This document shows positions 7,536-14,991 of a stretch of DNA of 23,977 nt, piece by piece. A program made the translations under genes and the position numbers. Source of the stretch: Ilumatobacteraceae bacterium. GTDB taxonomy: Bacteria > Actinomycetota > Acidimicrobiia > Acidimicrobiales > Ilumatobacteraceae. Location of the stretch: positions 1 to 23,977 of the forward strand of contig JAHRVJ010000023.1 in NCBI GenBank assembly GCA_019090765.1, given 5' to 3'. Numbering within the stretch: position 1 is the first letter of the stretch; each line of letters opens with the position of its first letter. Below the pieces are notes generated by a model. That model was not told where the DNA came from and ran no database searches. It worked only from the letters and a program-made list of their open reading frames with translations.

Positions 7536-8290
7536 TCAAGAAAGCCGGGTTGTTCAGCGAGCATACGTTCGTACCATGGTTGGAAGCAGAACCAGCCGGT
7601 GCGAGCCGATCCCCCGGTCGCTCGAGCCAACTCCGGATCGATCAAGAGCGGAGTTCCCGCGGCTTCGGCATCTAGCTGGACCCTGCAGGAGCGCTCCATC
7701 GCGATAAACCAGTAGGCCGCCGCGTCAACTGTAGGCCCGGCGGTCAACAAGCCATGATTAGCCAGAATAGCGGCCTTGCCCGTGCCGATCGCTTGAGCGA
7801 TCTCATCACCTTCGGACTGATCGAGCACACCGCCCTTGTACGGGCCATACACCGCGTGATCGTCATAGAACGTGCAAGCGTCCTGAGTAATCGGGTCGAG
7901 TAGTCGTCCGAGCGTCGACCACGCCCGGCCAGCTGGAGAATGGGTGTGGACTGCCGCGACTATGTCGGGACGAGCTTCGTGGATGGCCGAGTGGATTGCG
8001 AATGCCGCGGCGTTGACGATTCCGGTCCCATGCACGACCGTGCCGGTCTGGTCGACCTGGAGCAGATCCGACACCCGCATCATCGCGAAATTGCGCCCGA
8101 ATGGATTGACCCAGAACGTATCGGTGTCAATTGGGTCACGAACCGACATATGGCCGGCAACACCTTCGTCGTACCCCAGAAGCCCGAAGGCCCGAAAGGC
8201 CGCCGCCTGATGGCGTTTACGATAGAGCTGTTCTTCCTCGAGGGAATCGTGAACGGGTGGGTCCGGCATTATCAGGGGAATGTTCGTCAA
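7532..8290 (-). CDS. Class II aldolase/adducin family protein
   Basis: A 252-residue protein of the class II aldolase/adducin family, Zn2+-dependent enzymes that cleave or form C-C bonds through an enediolate or decarboxylate/epimerise related substrates. The metal-binding histidines are visible: H115 and H117 in AAVHTHSPAGRAWS, and H179 in LANHGLL. GVAGHMSVRD (43-52) and FWVNPFGRNFAMM (59-71) match the family's phosphate/carboxylate-binding entry region. The start is a TTG at 8290, supported by an AGGAG six bases upstream; ATG codons further in have no better site. It sits between the Rieske ferredoxin and the paired dehydrogenases, so it probably acts on a hydroxylated CoA ester or acid of the same pathway. 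The actual reaction is unknown. Confidence 0.88.
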   Translation of the reverse strand: MTNIPLIMPDPPVHDSLEEEQLYRKRHQAAAFRAFGLLGYDEGVAGHMSVRDPIDTDTFWVNPFGRNFAMMRVSDLLQVDQTGTVVHGTGIVNAAAFAIHSAIHEARPDIVAAVHTHSPAGRAWSTLGRLLDPITQDACTFYDDHAVYGPYKGGVLDQSEGDEIAQAIGTGKAAILANHGLLTAGPTVDAAAYWFIAMERSCRVQLDAEAAGTPLLIDPELARATGGSARTGWFCFQPWYERMLAEQPGFLE

Positions 8291-8296
8291 GACTGT

Positions 8297-8302
8297 CTCC
8301 TA
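8297..8302 (-). promoter_or_regulatory. Strong ribosome binding site deciding a TTG start
   Basis: On the minus strand TAGGAG is followed by six bases and then the TTG at 8290. The first three bases of this site are the TAG stop of the Rieske gene, so terminating ribosomes could re-initiate on the aldolase gene. Confidence 0.6.
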
Positions 8303-8686
8303 CTTGTCAGGCGGTGTTTGCATCGCCACTTCGAATGTCGGGATTCTCTGACCCTTGCCCGTGCGACATGCCAGGCCCGTATCCAACGAGAGAATCAGTC
8401 CATGCAACGGACATTTGATACATGTGGTGCCGGACCGGTGATTCTCATCGTGCTCGGTCAACAGTGTCGCCGCATCGAGCGCAAAGCCACGATGGATACA
8501 CACATTGGCGATCGCTCGTAGACCTTCATCGGTCGAGACAACAAGGATTTCGGGCTCGATCCCGCTGACCGTTACAGCAACGCGATCGTCATGGCCAAGT
8601 GGTCTCCACGACGTTGGTGTAACCGCAACGCCCTCGGCGTTGACGATCTCGATGCTGTCGGCCCATTCGGGACGATCGGGGTTCAC
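8300..8686 (-). CDS. Rieske [2Fe-2S] ferredoxin
   Basis: A 128-residue single-domain Rieske protein from the start chosen here. The cluster ligands are C63 and H65 (NVCIHRG) and C92 and H95 (KCPLHGLILSLDTG). The 26 residues between the two halves are longer than the roughly 15-17 usual in Rieske ferredoxins and contain an extra Cys89. There is no oxygenase catalytic domain, so it is an electron carrier. The start is the GTG at 8686, which overlaps the TGA of the diiron oxidase gene as GTGA (8683-8686); the frame extends to 8737, but that would need a 55-base overlap. Tight coupling to the oxidase gene suggests that it delivers electrons to that enzyme. No dedicated ferredoxin reductase is encoded in the window. 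Confidence 0.9.
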   Translation of the reverse strand: MNPDRPEWADSIEIVNAEGVAVTPTSWRPLGHDDRVAVTVSGIEPEILVVSTDEGLRAIANVCIHRGFALDAATLLTEHDENHRSGTTCIKCPLHGLILSLDTGLACRTGKGQRIPTFEVAMQTPPDK

Positions 8687-9426
8687 TCGGCAACTGAAGC
8701 GATGGCTCGGCCGATTCCGGCCTGCTTGAGACCCCACACCTGAAATCCCTCGCGGACACGACTGATTACTCGCTCCTGCTGTGCAGCCTCGGGGGCTGCA
8801 TCGATGATGATCTCCATTGATCGCTGCGCATGTACGACGTCAGCCGACGTGTGTAGCTCCCAGAACTCGACTTCGTCTCGTGTCAGGTTGTACTCAGCCG
8901 ACAGCGCCTCCCAAAGCTCACGCTTCGACTCCGTTGTTTCGACGGTGGTGATTGATCCACGAGCACGAGGATTACCTTCGATCACCAACCCGACGAGGGC
9001 CATACTCTCTTCGAACGGGAGACAGCGTGTCGCCCACGAGTAGTAGCCGACAAAGGCAGAGGTCTCGGCAACAACGTTTGCAGCCATCCGTTCACGCGGC
9101 CATCCCAAGGCGTCGGCAAACTTCTCGAAGAGTGCCGGGTGATCCTTGCCGGGCTCGCCGAAGCCCATTTCTTCCCACATATTTTCAATGATGTGGTGTT
9201 CAGCGCTTTCCAGGGTGCAGTTCGTGTGAATGCCGGCCAACCAGGACTTAAATGGCCGGACGATTGCGTACTGCTGAGCAGCCCACATGCCGAGTTGGTC
9301 TCGCGTCAGTTCTCCGGCAACCATCGCTGCCTGGAATGGCTGGAAGTTACGAACGCTTCCCGCCTCGACCTCAGCCCAGAGGGCATCTTCGAACGCGGAG
9401 GTTGCTGTCTTGTCAATAACCGTCAT
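8683..9426 (-). CDS. Heme-oxygenase-like diiron oxidase (TenA/PqqC/CADD-like, iron-containing redox enzyme)
   Basis: A 247-residue all-helical protein of the TenA/PqqC/heme-oxygenase-like superfamily. Six potential iron ligands fit the pattern of the diiron members such as CADD and UndA: E86 and H96 (EEMGFGEPGKDHPALF), E150 (VIEGNPRA), then H192-x3-D196-x2-H199 (WELHTSADVVH). Characterised members use O2 for oxidative decarboxylation, C-C cleavage or N-oxygenation, so an O2-dependent step in this pathway is likely; the substrate is unknown. PqqC and TenA are less likely because they lack this ligand set. The ATG at 9426 has GGGGAG eight bases upstream. The next gene, which overlaps it, is a Rieske ferredoxin, the probable electron donor. 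Confidence 0.87.
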   Translation of the reverse strand: MTVIDKTATSAFEDALWAEVEAGSVRNFQPFQAAMVAGELTRDQLGMWAAQQYAIVRPFKSWLAGIHTNCTLESAEHHIIENMWEEMGFGEPGKDHPALFEKFADALGWPRERMAANVVAETSAFVGYYSWATRCLPFEESMALVGLVIEGNPRARGSITTVETTESKRELWEALSAEYNLTRDEVEFWELHTSADVVHAQRSMEIIIDAAPEAAQQERVISRVREGFQVWGLKQAGIGRAIASVAE

Positions 9427-9468
9427 AGTAAAGCTCCCCTGATAGTTTTTGCTTACTGATAAGTTAGT

Positions 9469-11130
9469 TCAACAAATGGCCGACCGCAAGCTGGCCTCAA
9501 CCGCCAACGACCACTCATGCGAGATCCTTTTGCGGTCAACCTTTCCGCTCGGACCCATCGGCAGAACATCGAAGAAACTCAGCGACTCCGGTTGTTCCGA
9601 ACGCGGCACAGAGCGGCCGATCAGAAACGAGCGGAGAGCCTGAACGTCAAGGTTTGTGCCATTCCGTAGAACAACCGCCAGCCCAACTCGCGACCCGAGG
9701 TCGGCGTCGTCGACTGCAAAGGCTGCACACGTCTCGACCGACGGATGCCCTAGGCTATGTCGTTCCACCTCCAAGGGCGACACCTTGGTCCCGCCCCGAT
9801 TGATGACGTCGTCCATGCGCCCCAGGAATTCGATGTTGCCATCGGAGCCGATCTCGACTCGGTCCTTGTGCCGAATCCAACCGTCGACGAACAGTTCGGC
9901 GGTGGCCGCTGGTTCATCGAGATATCCATCGAATGCCATGGCGCCGCGTGAGAGAAGCTCACCGACTCCGGTGCTGTGCACCTTGCCGTCTGCCAACACC
10001 GCCATCTGGGCCCCGTCAAAGGCTCGACCCACGGTCGTGCTCTGCACCTCGCGCGAATCCTCCAATCTCGTTCCTGCAGGGGACCCCGCCTCGGTTGATC
10101 CAATGGCAGTCATGACGAAGACATCCAGAAGGCGGTGAAGATCATTTGCCAGTGTCTCGGGCATCGGAGCGCCACCGTTGAAAACGAGCCGCAACGAGGA
10201 GATATCAAGACCATCCGAGTCCTGTCGAGCCGATTCAATGAAACGAACGAGGCGCGCCGTCAAAGCCGGCAATGATGCCAACCAGGTCACTCCCATACGT
10301 TCGATTGTGTTCAGCACCTTTGGTGGGTCCGGATCTTCAATCAACACGATTGTTCCGCCAGTTGCGAGACCAAGCACGACCGACTTCAGGTAACCAGTTG
10401 CACCGCCGACCGGGCCAATCACGGCGCCGATGTCGTCAGTATCCAGGCCTCCCGCTCTGCGCTGCCGCTCGCTGCCGGCAATCCAGCGGGCCTGACAACT
10501 CATCACACCCTTCGGAGCACCAGTGGTACCCGAGGTGAATATCACATCATCGACGACAAACGGCGACGACACGGCGCCTTCAAACCGTGGTCCATCTGGG
10601 AAAACAGCAGACCGTTTACGCATTCGTGCAAAGTCTGTTGCCTCGTCCGAGGCGTCATTCATTGCGAACCATCGCAGAACATCGTTCCGTCCAACGAGAT
10701 CGCCCAGCGCAGCACCCAGAGCCCCGTCACCACGCCGATCGGCCGCAACGACCCCAACACAGCCCGACTGCTGGAGCGCGCTCACTACTTGTTGCGGAGA
10801 CCACGACGAATTGAGGAGTACAGAGACTGCACCTACCTCGGCCGCGGCGAGACGTGTAATGGGAAAATCGACCCGATTCGGCAGCACGATCCCCAGCCGG
10901 TCCCCCGGTTTGATGCCCATCTCGAGCAAGCTTTCGGCCAACCCGGCGACCTCTTGCCAGTACTCGAGAAACGTGAGTTGCTCGCGCGAATCTGCAAGGG
11001 CCAGATGGTCTGGCCGCGTCACGGCTAGATGGCGTAGCCGGTCACCGAGCGTGTCATCGGCCCACTCACCTGATGCCCGTAGTCGTTGTACGTCGCCAGG
11101 GTCCCGCGTGAAACTGGTCGGCCGAGTCAC
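9469..11130 (-). CDS. AMP-dependent acyl-CoA synthetase/ligase (ANL family), first of three
   Basis: A 553-residue adenylate-forming enzyme that would activate a carboxylic acid with ATP and CoA. Core motifs: FTSGTTGAPKGVM (198-210, phosphate-binding loop), IGSTEAG (343-349), FLGRMDDVINRGGTKVSPLE (435-454, hinge and CoA-binding region) and PSGKVDRKR with the catalytic Lys530. One departure is that the usual TGD motif before the hinge reads HKD (421-423), keeping only the Asp that binds the ribose hydroxyls. It begins with a GTG that overlaps the livG stop (GTGA, 11127-11130), tying activation to import. The carboxylate substrate cannot be read from sequence. Confidence 0.92.
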   Translation of the reverse strand: MTRPTSFTRDPGDVQRLRASGEWADDTLGDRLRHLAVTRPDHLALADSREQLTFLEYWQEVAGLAESLLEMGIKPGDRLGIVLPNRVDFPITRLAAAEVGAVSVLLNSSWSPQQVVSALQQSGCVGVVAADRRGDGALGAALGDLVGRNDVLRWFAMNDASDEATDFARMRKRSAVFPDGPRFEGAVSSPFVVDDVIFTSGTTGAPKGVMSCQARWIAGSERQRRAGGLDTDDIGAVIGPVGGATGYLKSVVLGLATGGTIVLIEDPDPPKVLNTIERMGVTWLASLPALTARLVRFIESARQDSDGLDISSLRLVFNGGAPMPETLANDLHRLLDVFVMTAIGSTEAGSPAGTRLEDSREVQSTTVGRAFDGAQMAVLADGKVHSTGVGELLSRGAMAFDGYLDEPAATAELFVDGWIRHKDRVEIGSDGNIEFLGRMDDVINRGGTKVSPLEVERHSLGHPSVETCAAFAVDDADLGSRVGLAVVLRNGTNLDVQALRSFLIGRSVPRSEQPESLSFFDVLPMGPSGKVDRKRISHEWSLAVEASLRSAIC

Positions 11131-11990
11131 CCGGCGGGCGATTGATCGCCGGGAGTAGAGAGACCCAAGGCGTCGCCACCAAGGTCGGCGACAAGACTGT
11201 CCTCGTCGTCGGCGCCCAAATAGGCCTCGATCACCAGTGGGTTTGCCTGCACCTCATCCGGTGTGCCTTCAGCGATCATCTGGCCGTGATTCAAGACGAC
11301 GAGCCTGTCGGCCATACCCATAACGAACTCCATGTCGTGCTCAATCAGCAACAGCGTTGTACCACGCTCAGCGCGAACCCGACCAAGGGCCTCGGTCATC
11401 TCAAACTTTTCAGGTCGGTTCATTCCCGCCACCGGCTCATCAAGCAACAGCAGGCGTGGCCGCATCGCGAGTGCTCGGCCAAGTTCGATGCGCTTCTGGA
11501 CACCGTACGGAAGCGCCTCCAAGTCCTCGTCGAGGTACTCACGAAGGTCGAGAAGATCCACGAGGTCCTCCGTTGCCCGCCGCTGTTCGACCTCATCACG
11601 ACGAATCCCCGGGGTGAACATTCCGGCAAGAATAAGGTTCTGCCGCTGGTGAACGTAGCGTCCCATCAGCAGGTTCTCGAACACCGAGAGGCCGGGGAAC
11701 AGTCCGAGGTTCTGGAGCGTGCGAGAAAGTCCAAGTCTGACTATCTGGTGTGGCTTACGGCCGATAAGTTCCAAGTCGGAGCCGTCGTCACCGCCGGCGA
11801 ACTTGATAGATGCGCCGGGCCGCGGTACGTACACACCCGAGATCGCACTCAAGACAGTCGTCTTGCCGGCTCCATTCGGTCCGATGATCGCCAGCAGTTC
11901 GCCCTCTTCCTGCTCAAAGGAGACGCTGTCACACGCCAAGAGCTCTCCGAAAGCGACCGTTACGTCGCTGAGCGACAGTATGGAACTCAT
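11127..11990 (-). CDS. livG: Branched-chain-type ABC transporter ATP-binding protein
   Basis: A 287-residue ATPase of the LivG type, energising import from the cytoplasmic face of the membrane. Walker A is GPNGAGKT (37-44), the Q-loop region is RTLQNLGLF (90-98), the ABC signature is the divergent LPYGVQKR (160-167, typical of LivG rather than LSGGQ), Walker B is LLLLDEP (180-186), and the switch His218 is in IEHDM. The C-terminal tail past about residue 265 is Asp/Gly-rich and outside the conserved fold. It is the last of five transporter genes; its GTGA overlap with the first ligase suggests that the imported solute is the ligase's substrate. Confidence 0.94.
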   Translation of the reverse strand: MSSILSLSDVTVAFGELLACDSVSFEQEEGELLAIIGPNGAGKTTVLSAISGVYVPRPGASIKFAGGDDGSDLELIGRKPHQIVRLGLSRTLQNLGLFPGLSVFENLLMGRYVHQRQNLILAGMFTPGIRRDEVEQRRATEDLVDLLDLREYLDEDLEALPYGVQKRIELGRALAMRPRLLLLDEPVAGMNRPEKFEMTEALGRVRAERGTTLLLIEHDMEFVMGMADRLVVLNHGQMIAEGTPDEVQANPLVIEAYLGADDEDSLVADLGGDALGLSTPGDQSPAG

Positions 11991-11994
11991 TGTG

Positions 11995-12786
11995 CTAGTT
12001 CACCTCAGATGCGGCAGGGTTGTCGGGCGTGGTTTGGCCACCGCTGCTTGCCCCGCCAAGATAACGATTGACAATCTCGTCACTTGACCGCAACTCATCT
12101 GCGGGACCCGACAGGGTCACTTCTCCACTCTCGAGGAGGTAGCCATAATCGGCGTGCGACAGCGCCATTCGCGCGTTCTGTTCAATAGCGAGAATCGCCG
12201 TTCCATGGTCGTTGTTTAATCGAGTGAGTGTCTCGAACAACTGCGCCACCAACTGTGGCGCCAGCCCGAGGGATAGTTCATCGCAGATGAGTAGTCGGGG
12301 ATTTGCTATCAATGCTCGTCCGATAGCAACCATCTGCTGCTCGCCTCCCGACAAGAATCCGGCCCGCTCCTTTCGCCGATCTGTGAGGGCGGGGAACATC
12401 TCGTACATTTTCTCGAGATCCTCGGCTACGCCACTTCTGTGGGTGCGAGTGGAAGCGCCGAGGAGGAGGTTTTCGTTCACGGTCAGATGCGCAAAGAGCA
12501 TCCGACCCTCGGGGACCTGAGCAATCCCCATCGGGACAACATCAGCGGACGACTTGCCGGTGATATCGGCGCCATCGAAGATGATGCTGCCTGACTTCAC
12601 CTTCGCATCATGGTGCTCAAGCAAACCAGTGATCGAGCGCACCAGAGTTGACTTCCCTGCACCGTTGGGGCCGAGAACCGCCACAAACCCTGATTCGGGT
12701 ACCTCCAAGGAGACGTCAACGAGGCCTCGCACAGCTCCGTAGTTGACTGAGACGTTGTCGATGATCAACAACGGTTCACTGCTCAT
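11995..12786 (-). CDS. livF: Branched-chain-type ABC transporter ATP-binding protein
   Basis: A 263-residue ATPase of the LivF type, partner of LivG. Walker A is GPNGAGKS (39-46), the signature is LSGGEQQ (145-151), Walker B is LLICDELSLGLAP (165-177), and IEQN (201-204) replaces the usual switch His, as is normal for LivF. The frame is open to 12903, but the upstream part is Cys-rich and overlaps livM deeply; the ATG at 12786 (MSSEPLLIIDNVSV) has AAGGGG at good spacing and overlaps the livM stop by 11 bases. Cys169 and Leu171 in Walker B are less usual than DEPS. Confidence 0.94.
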   Translation of the reverse strand: MSSEPLLIIDNVSVNYGAVRGLVDVSLEVPESGFVAVLGPNGAGKSTLVRSITGLLEHHDAKVKSGSIIFDGADITGKSSADVVPMGIAQVPEGRMLFAHLTVNENLLLGASTRTHRSGVAEDLEKMYEMFPALTDRRKERAGFLSGGEQQMVAIGRALIANPRLLICDELSLGLAPQLVAQLFETLTRLNNDHGTAILAIEQNARMALSHADYGYLLESGEVTLSGPADELRSSDEIVNRYLGGASSGGQTTPDNPAASEVN

Positions 12787-13963
12787 CTGCAGCCCCTTGT
12801 TTGCGACGCTCGACGAACCGGCCAACGGCGTCTCGTGTATCTTCCCACATTCCGGCAATGCCCGATGGCTTGAACAGCAGTACAAGCACCACGCAGAGTC
12901 CATACATCATTTGGTCGACGGCGTGACCGTGCTCTTGCAGCCATTCGATGTTCTCCAGAAATGGTAGTTCGCGGACCCAACTGAGAAGGACTGGCGTTAC
13001 GTAGAAGAAGACGGCTCCGAACACCCCTCCCAAGAGGCTTCCGAAGCCCCCAACAACGATCATGGTCACATAGTCCAAGACAATCTCGAGTGTCCAAGAC
13101 TCATCGGAACGCGCACCGAGATAGTAGGACGCCAACACACCCGACACCGCCACAAGTCCGGAACTCGCAGAGAAGACCAGAAGTTTCACGCGGGTGACGT
13201 TGACACCCATGAAGGCGGCTGCGGCATCATTTTCCCGAACAGCGATGAATGCTCGACCCCATGAGGTTCGCAATAGGTTGGCCGCGAAGCCAATGCACAG
13301 AGCGGCGACGCCAAGATTGAGCCAATACCATCGCCAATTGCCTCGAATGGTGAACTCACCATTGGCCCCCTCGTCCAGCCCTGGGATCCAGAGCAGCCAG
13401 TCCGGGAGGGTCGGCGCCGTATAGACGATGCCACTGAACCCGAATTGGTCGACCTGATACCTGCGGAAGATGAAGATCGCGATGAAGTGGACCGCGAGGG
13501 TCGCCATGAACAGGTAGAGACCTCGAACGCGCAGGGCCGGAAGCCCGACGATCACTCCGATCAGGGCCCCCCAAAACGCCGCCAAAGGAAGCAGGAACCA
13601 GAACGGTACACCCCATATCTCACCGAATTGGGCGCCGACAATCGAGCCAACAATCAGGAACGCTACGTGGGCCACGCTTACTTGGCCGGCGTAGCCCGAC
13701 AAGAGATTCATGGCCACGGCCCCAATCGAGGCAATGATTGCGAAGTTGACGACCGTGAACCACGTCGCCCATGGGAAGTCGAGGGGGGGCGAGAAATCCG
13801 TTGCCAAGAGGAACGGCAGAACAAGCAGAAAGATCAGGGTGAGTACCCGCGTGACCCTTTGGGGCCGCGTCTGGAGGAGCTTGACCTCGTTCGCGTGATC
13901 GAACTGACGTGAGAGAATCGATGACCGTCGCTGAATCGTGGGAGCGGACTCTTGAGCTGTCAC
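12776..13963 (-). CDS. livM: Branched-chain-type ABC transporter permease
   Basis: A 395-residue integral membrane protein of the LivM family, with about ten hydrophobic segments between residues 38 and 370. Family sequences include MNLLSGYAGQVSVAHVAFLIVG (about 85-106), LPALRVRGLYLFMATLA, and VRENDAAAAFMGVNVTRVKLLVFSASS, the cytoplasmic loop that contacts the ATPases, followed by VGGFGSLLGGVFGAV. The first 37 residues are a hydrophilic cytoplasmic tail and the last 25 are charged. The start is a GTG overlapping the livH stop (GTGA, 13960-13963). It should form the heterodimeric translocation channel with LivH. Confidence 0.94.
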   Translation of the reverse strand: MTAQESAPTIQRRSSILSRQFDHANEVKLLQTRPQRVTRVLTLIFLLVLPFLLATDFSPPLDFPWATWFTVVNFAIIASIGAVAMNLLSGYAGQVSVAHVAFLIVGSIVGAQFGEIWGVPFWFLLPLAAFWGALIGVIVGLPALRVRGLYLFMATLAVHFIAIFIFRRYQVDQFGFSGIVYTAPTLPDWLLWIPGLDEGANGEFTIRGNWRWYWLNLGVAALCIGFAANLLRTSWGRAFIAVRENDAAAAFMGVNVTRVKLLVFSASSGLVAVSGVLASYYLGARSDESWTLEIVLDYVTMIVVGGFGSLLGGVFGAVFFYVTPVLLSWVRELPFLENIEWLQEHGHAVDQMMYGLCVVLVLLFKPSGIAGMWEDTRDAVGRFVERRKQGAADEQ

Positions 13964-14835
13964 ACCCTCACCAACTCTTTGTCACCGAACAGGCCGGACG
14001 GTCGGATGAGCAGTACCAGCAGCATGATGCTGAAGGCGAATACATCTCGCCATTCACCACCGAGATATCCGGCGCCCACCTGTTCGACGACGCCCACGAT
14101 GATCCCGCCGATCAAGGCGCCTTCGACAGAGGTGATGCCACCGAGCATCGCAGCCGGGAACGCCCGCAGACCAATGGCAGACAAGCTCAAGCTGACGACC
14201 GCCACCCTGTTGGCATAGAAGAATCCGGCGATTCCGGCAACGAACGCCGCGATTACCCACGCCATTAGGAATACCTGGCCGGGCCGGATGCCGACGACCT
14301 TGGCGGCTTCGAGATTCTCCGCGGTGGCACGCATCTTCAGACCCATGGTGGTCCAACGGAAGAAGGCGAAGAACGCCGCCGAGCACACGACGGCGACGGT
14401 GAACATGATGACATCAATCCATGTGACTGGAACGTCACCGATAGTGAAGCCACCGGCTGGCAGAAGGTCGACGCTGGACCGTTCCAGCGGGCCGTAGAAC
14501 ATCAGCAGGCCGCCGCGGATCACGATGGCGACCCCGATCGTGACAAGAATGAGAGTGAACGGGGGTTCCCCGATCAGCTTTTTCGTGACGCCGAAGTGCA
14601 TAACGACACCGACGATCGACAGGGCAAGCACCACAAAGAGAAGACTCACTGCGAGGCCGAAACTGTTCGTAACCGCAGCCGTGACGGCCAGGTACGCAGC
14701 GAGCATCAGGAATTCGCCCTGAGCGAAGTTGAGTACGCTCGTCGCCTTGAACACGAGAACGAACCCGAGGGCAACGAGTCCGTAAATTGACCCAACCGCA
14801 ATCCCAGCGATCAGATACCGAAATAGTTCACTCAC
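13960..14835 (-). CDS. livH: Branched-chain-type ABC transporter permease
   Basis: A 291-residue polytopic membrane protein of the LivH family. Diagnostic sequences are YGLVALGFVLVFKATSVLNFAQGEFLML (18-45), the cytoplasmic coupling loop MRATAENLEAAKVVGIRPGQV and the glycine-rich AFPAAMLGGITSVEGALIGGI near the C-terminus. The reading frame extends to 14913, but the extra residues are His/Cys-rich and read through a hairpin; the GTG at 14835 (MSELFRYL) has AAGGA six bases upstream and gives the normal family N-terminus. It lies downstream of livK after a 156-nt gap with two stem-loops, which may set its level below that of the binding protein. Confidence 0.93.
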   Translation of the reverse strand: MSELFRYLIAGIAVGSIYGLVALGFVLVFKATSVLNFAQGEFLMLAAYLAVTAAVTNSFGLAVSLLFVVLALSIVGVVMHFGVTKKLIGEPPFTLILVTIGVAIVIRGGLLMFYGPLERSSVDLLPAGGFTIGDVPVTWIDVIMFTVAVVCSAAFFAFFRWTTMGLKMRATAENLEAAKVVGIRPGQVFLMAWVIAAFVAGIAGFFYANRVAVVSLSLSAIGLRAFPAAMLGGITSVEGALIGGIIVGVVEQVGAGYLGGEWRDVFAFSIMLLVLLIRPSGLFGDKELVRV

Positions 14836-14886
14836 GTGTGGTCCTTCTTCACGTTGGAATGGAATAATTACCGGAATCGAGCAGGG

Positions 14887-14922
14887 CAACCCTGCGTGGT
14901 GGCAATGCATCACGCAGGGTTG
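14887..14922 (-). repeat. 12-bp inverted repeat between livK and livH
   Basis: CAACCCTGCGTG (14887-14898) and CACGCAGGGTTG (14911-14922) are perfect complements around a 12-nt loop. It is the second of two hairpins in the livK-livH leader RNA. No T-run follows on the minus strand, so partial termination, RNA stabilisation or a processing site are all possible. Confidence 0.55.
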
Positions 14923-14943
14923 GGAACCTTGCTCTACTTCTCC

Positions 14944-14976
14944 GTTGACGGGGAGGCCTGGAGCCTCCCCGTCAAC
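14944..14976 (-). terminator. 14-bp GC-rich hairpin just after livK, possible partial terminator
   Basis: GTTGACGGGGAGGC (14944-14957) and GCCTCCCCGTCAAC (14963-14976) pair perfectly around a 5-nt loop, starting about 15 nt past the livK stop. The stem is strong, but the bases after it on the minus strand are not a T-run, so it may be a leaky terminator or a 3'-end protector for livK mRNA. Such structures are common between a binding-protein gene and its permease genes. Confidence 0.55.
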
Positions 14977-14991
14977 TAACTAACGAGCTAA

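Noticed and set aside
8683..9426. Assignment as thiaminase TenA or PqqC
   Set aside because: The H-x3-D-x2-H and E/H ligand pattern matches diiron members of the superfamily, and no thiamine or PQQ genes are nearby.
9451..9467. Short imperfect palindrome (CTTA-CTGA-TAAG) before the diiron oxidase gene as a second TetR operator
   Set aside because: The half-sites are only four bases and their spacing differs from the 16422-16441 palindrome, so the resemblance may be chance.
11142..12071. 309-codon plus-strand open frame antisense to livG
   Set aside because: It mirrors a fully conserved ATPase gene on the minus strand and its translation has no recognisable domain; long antisense frames are common in GC-rich coding DNA.
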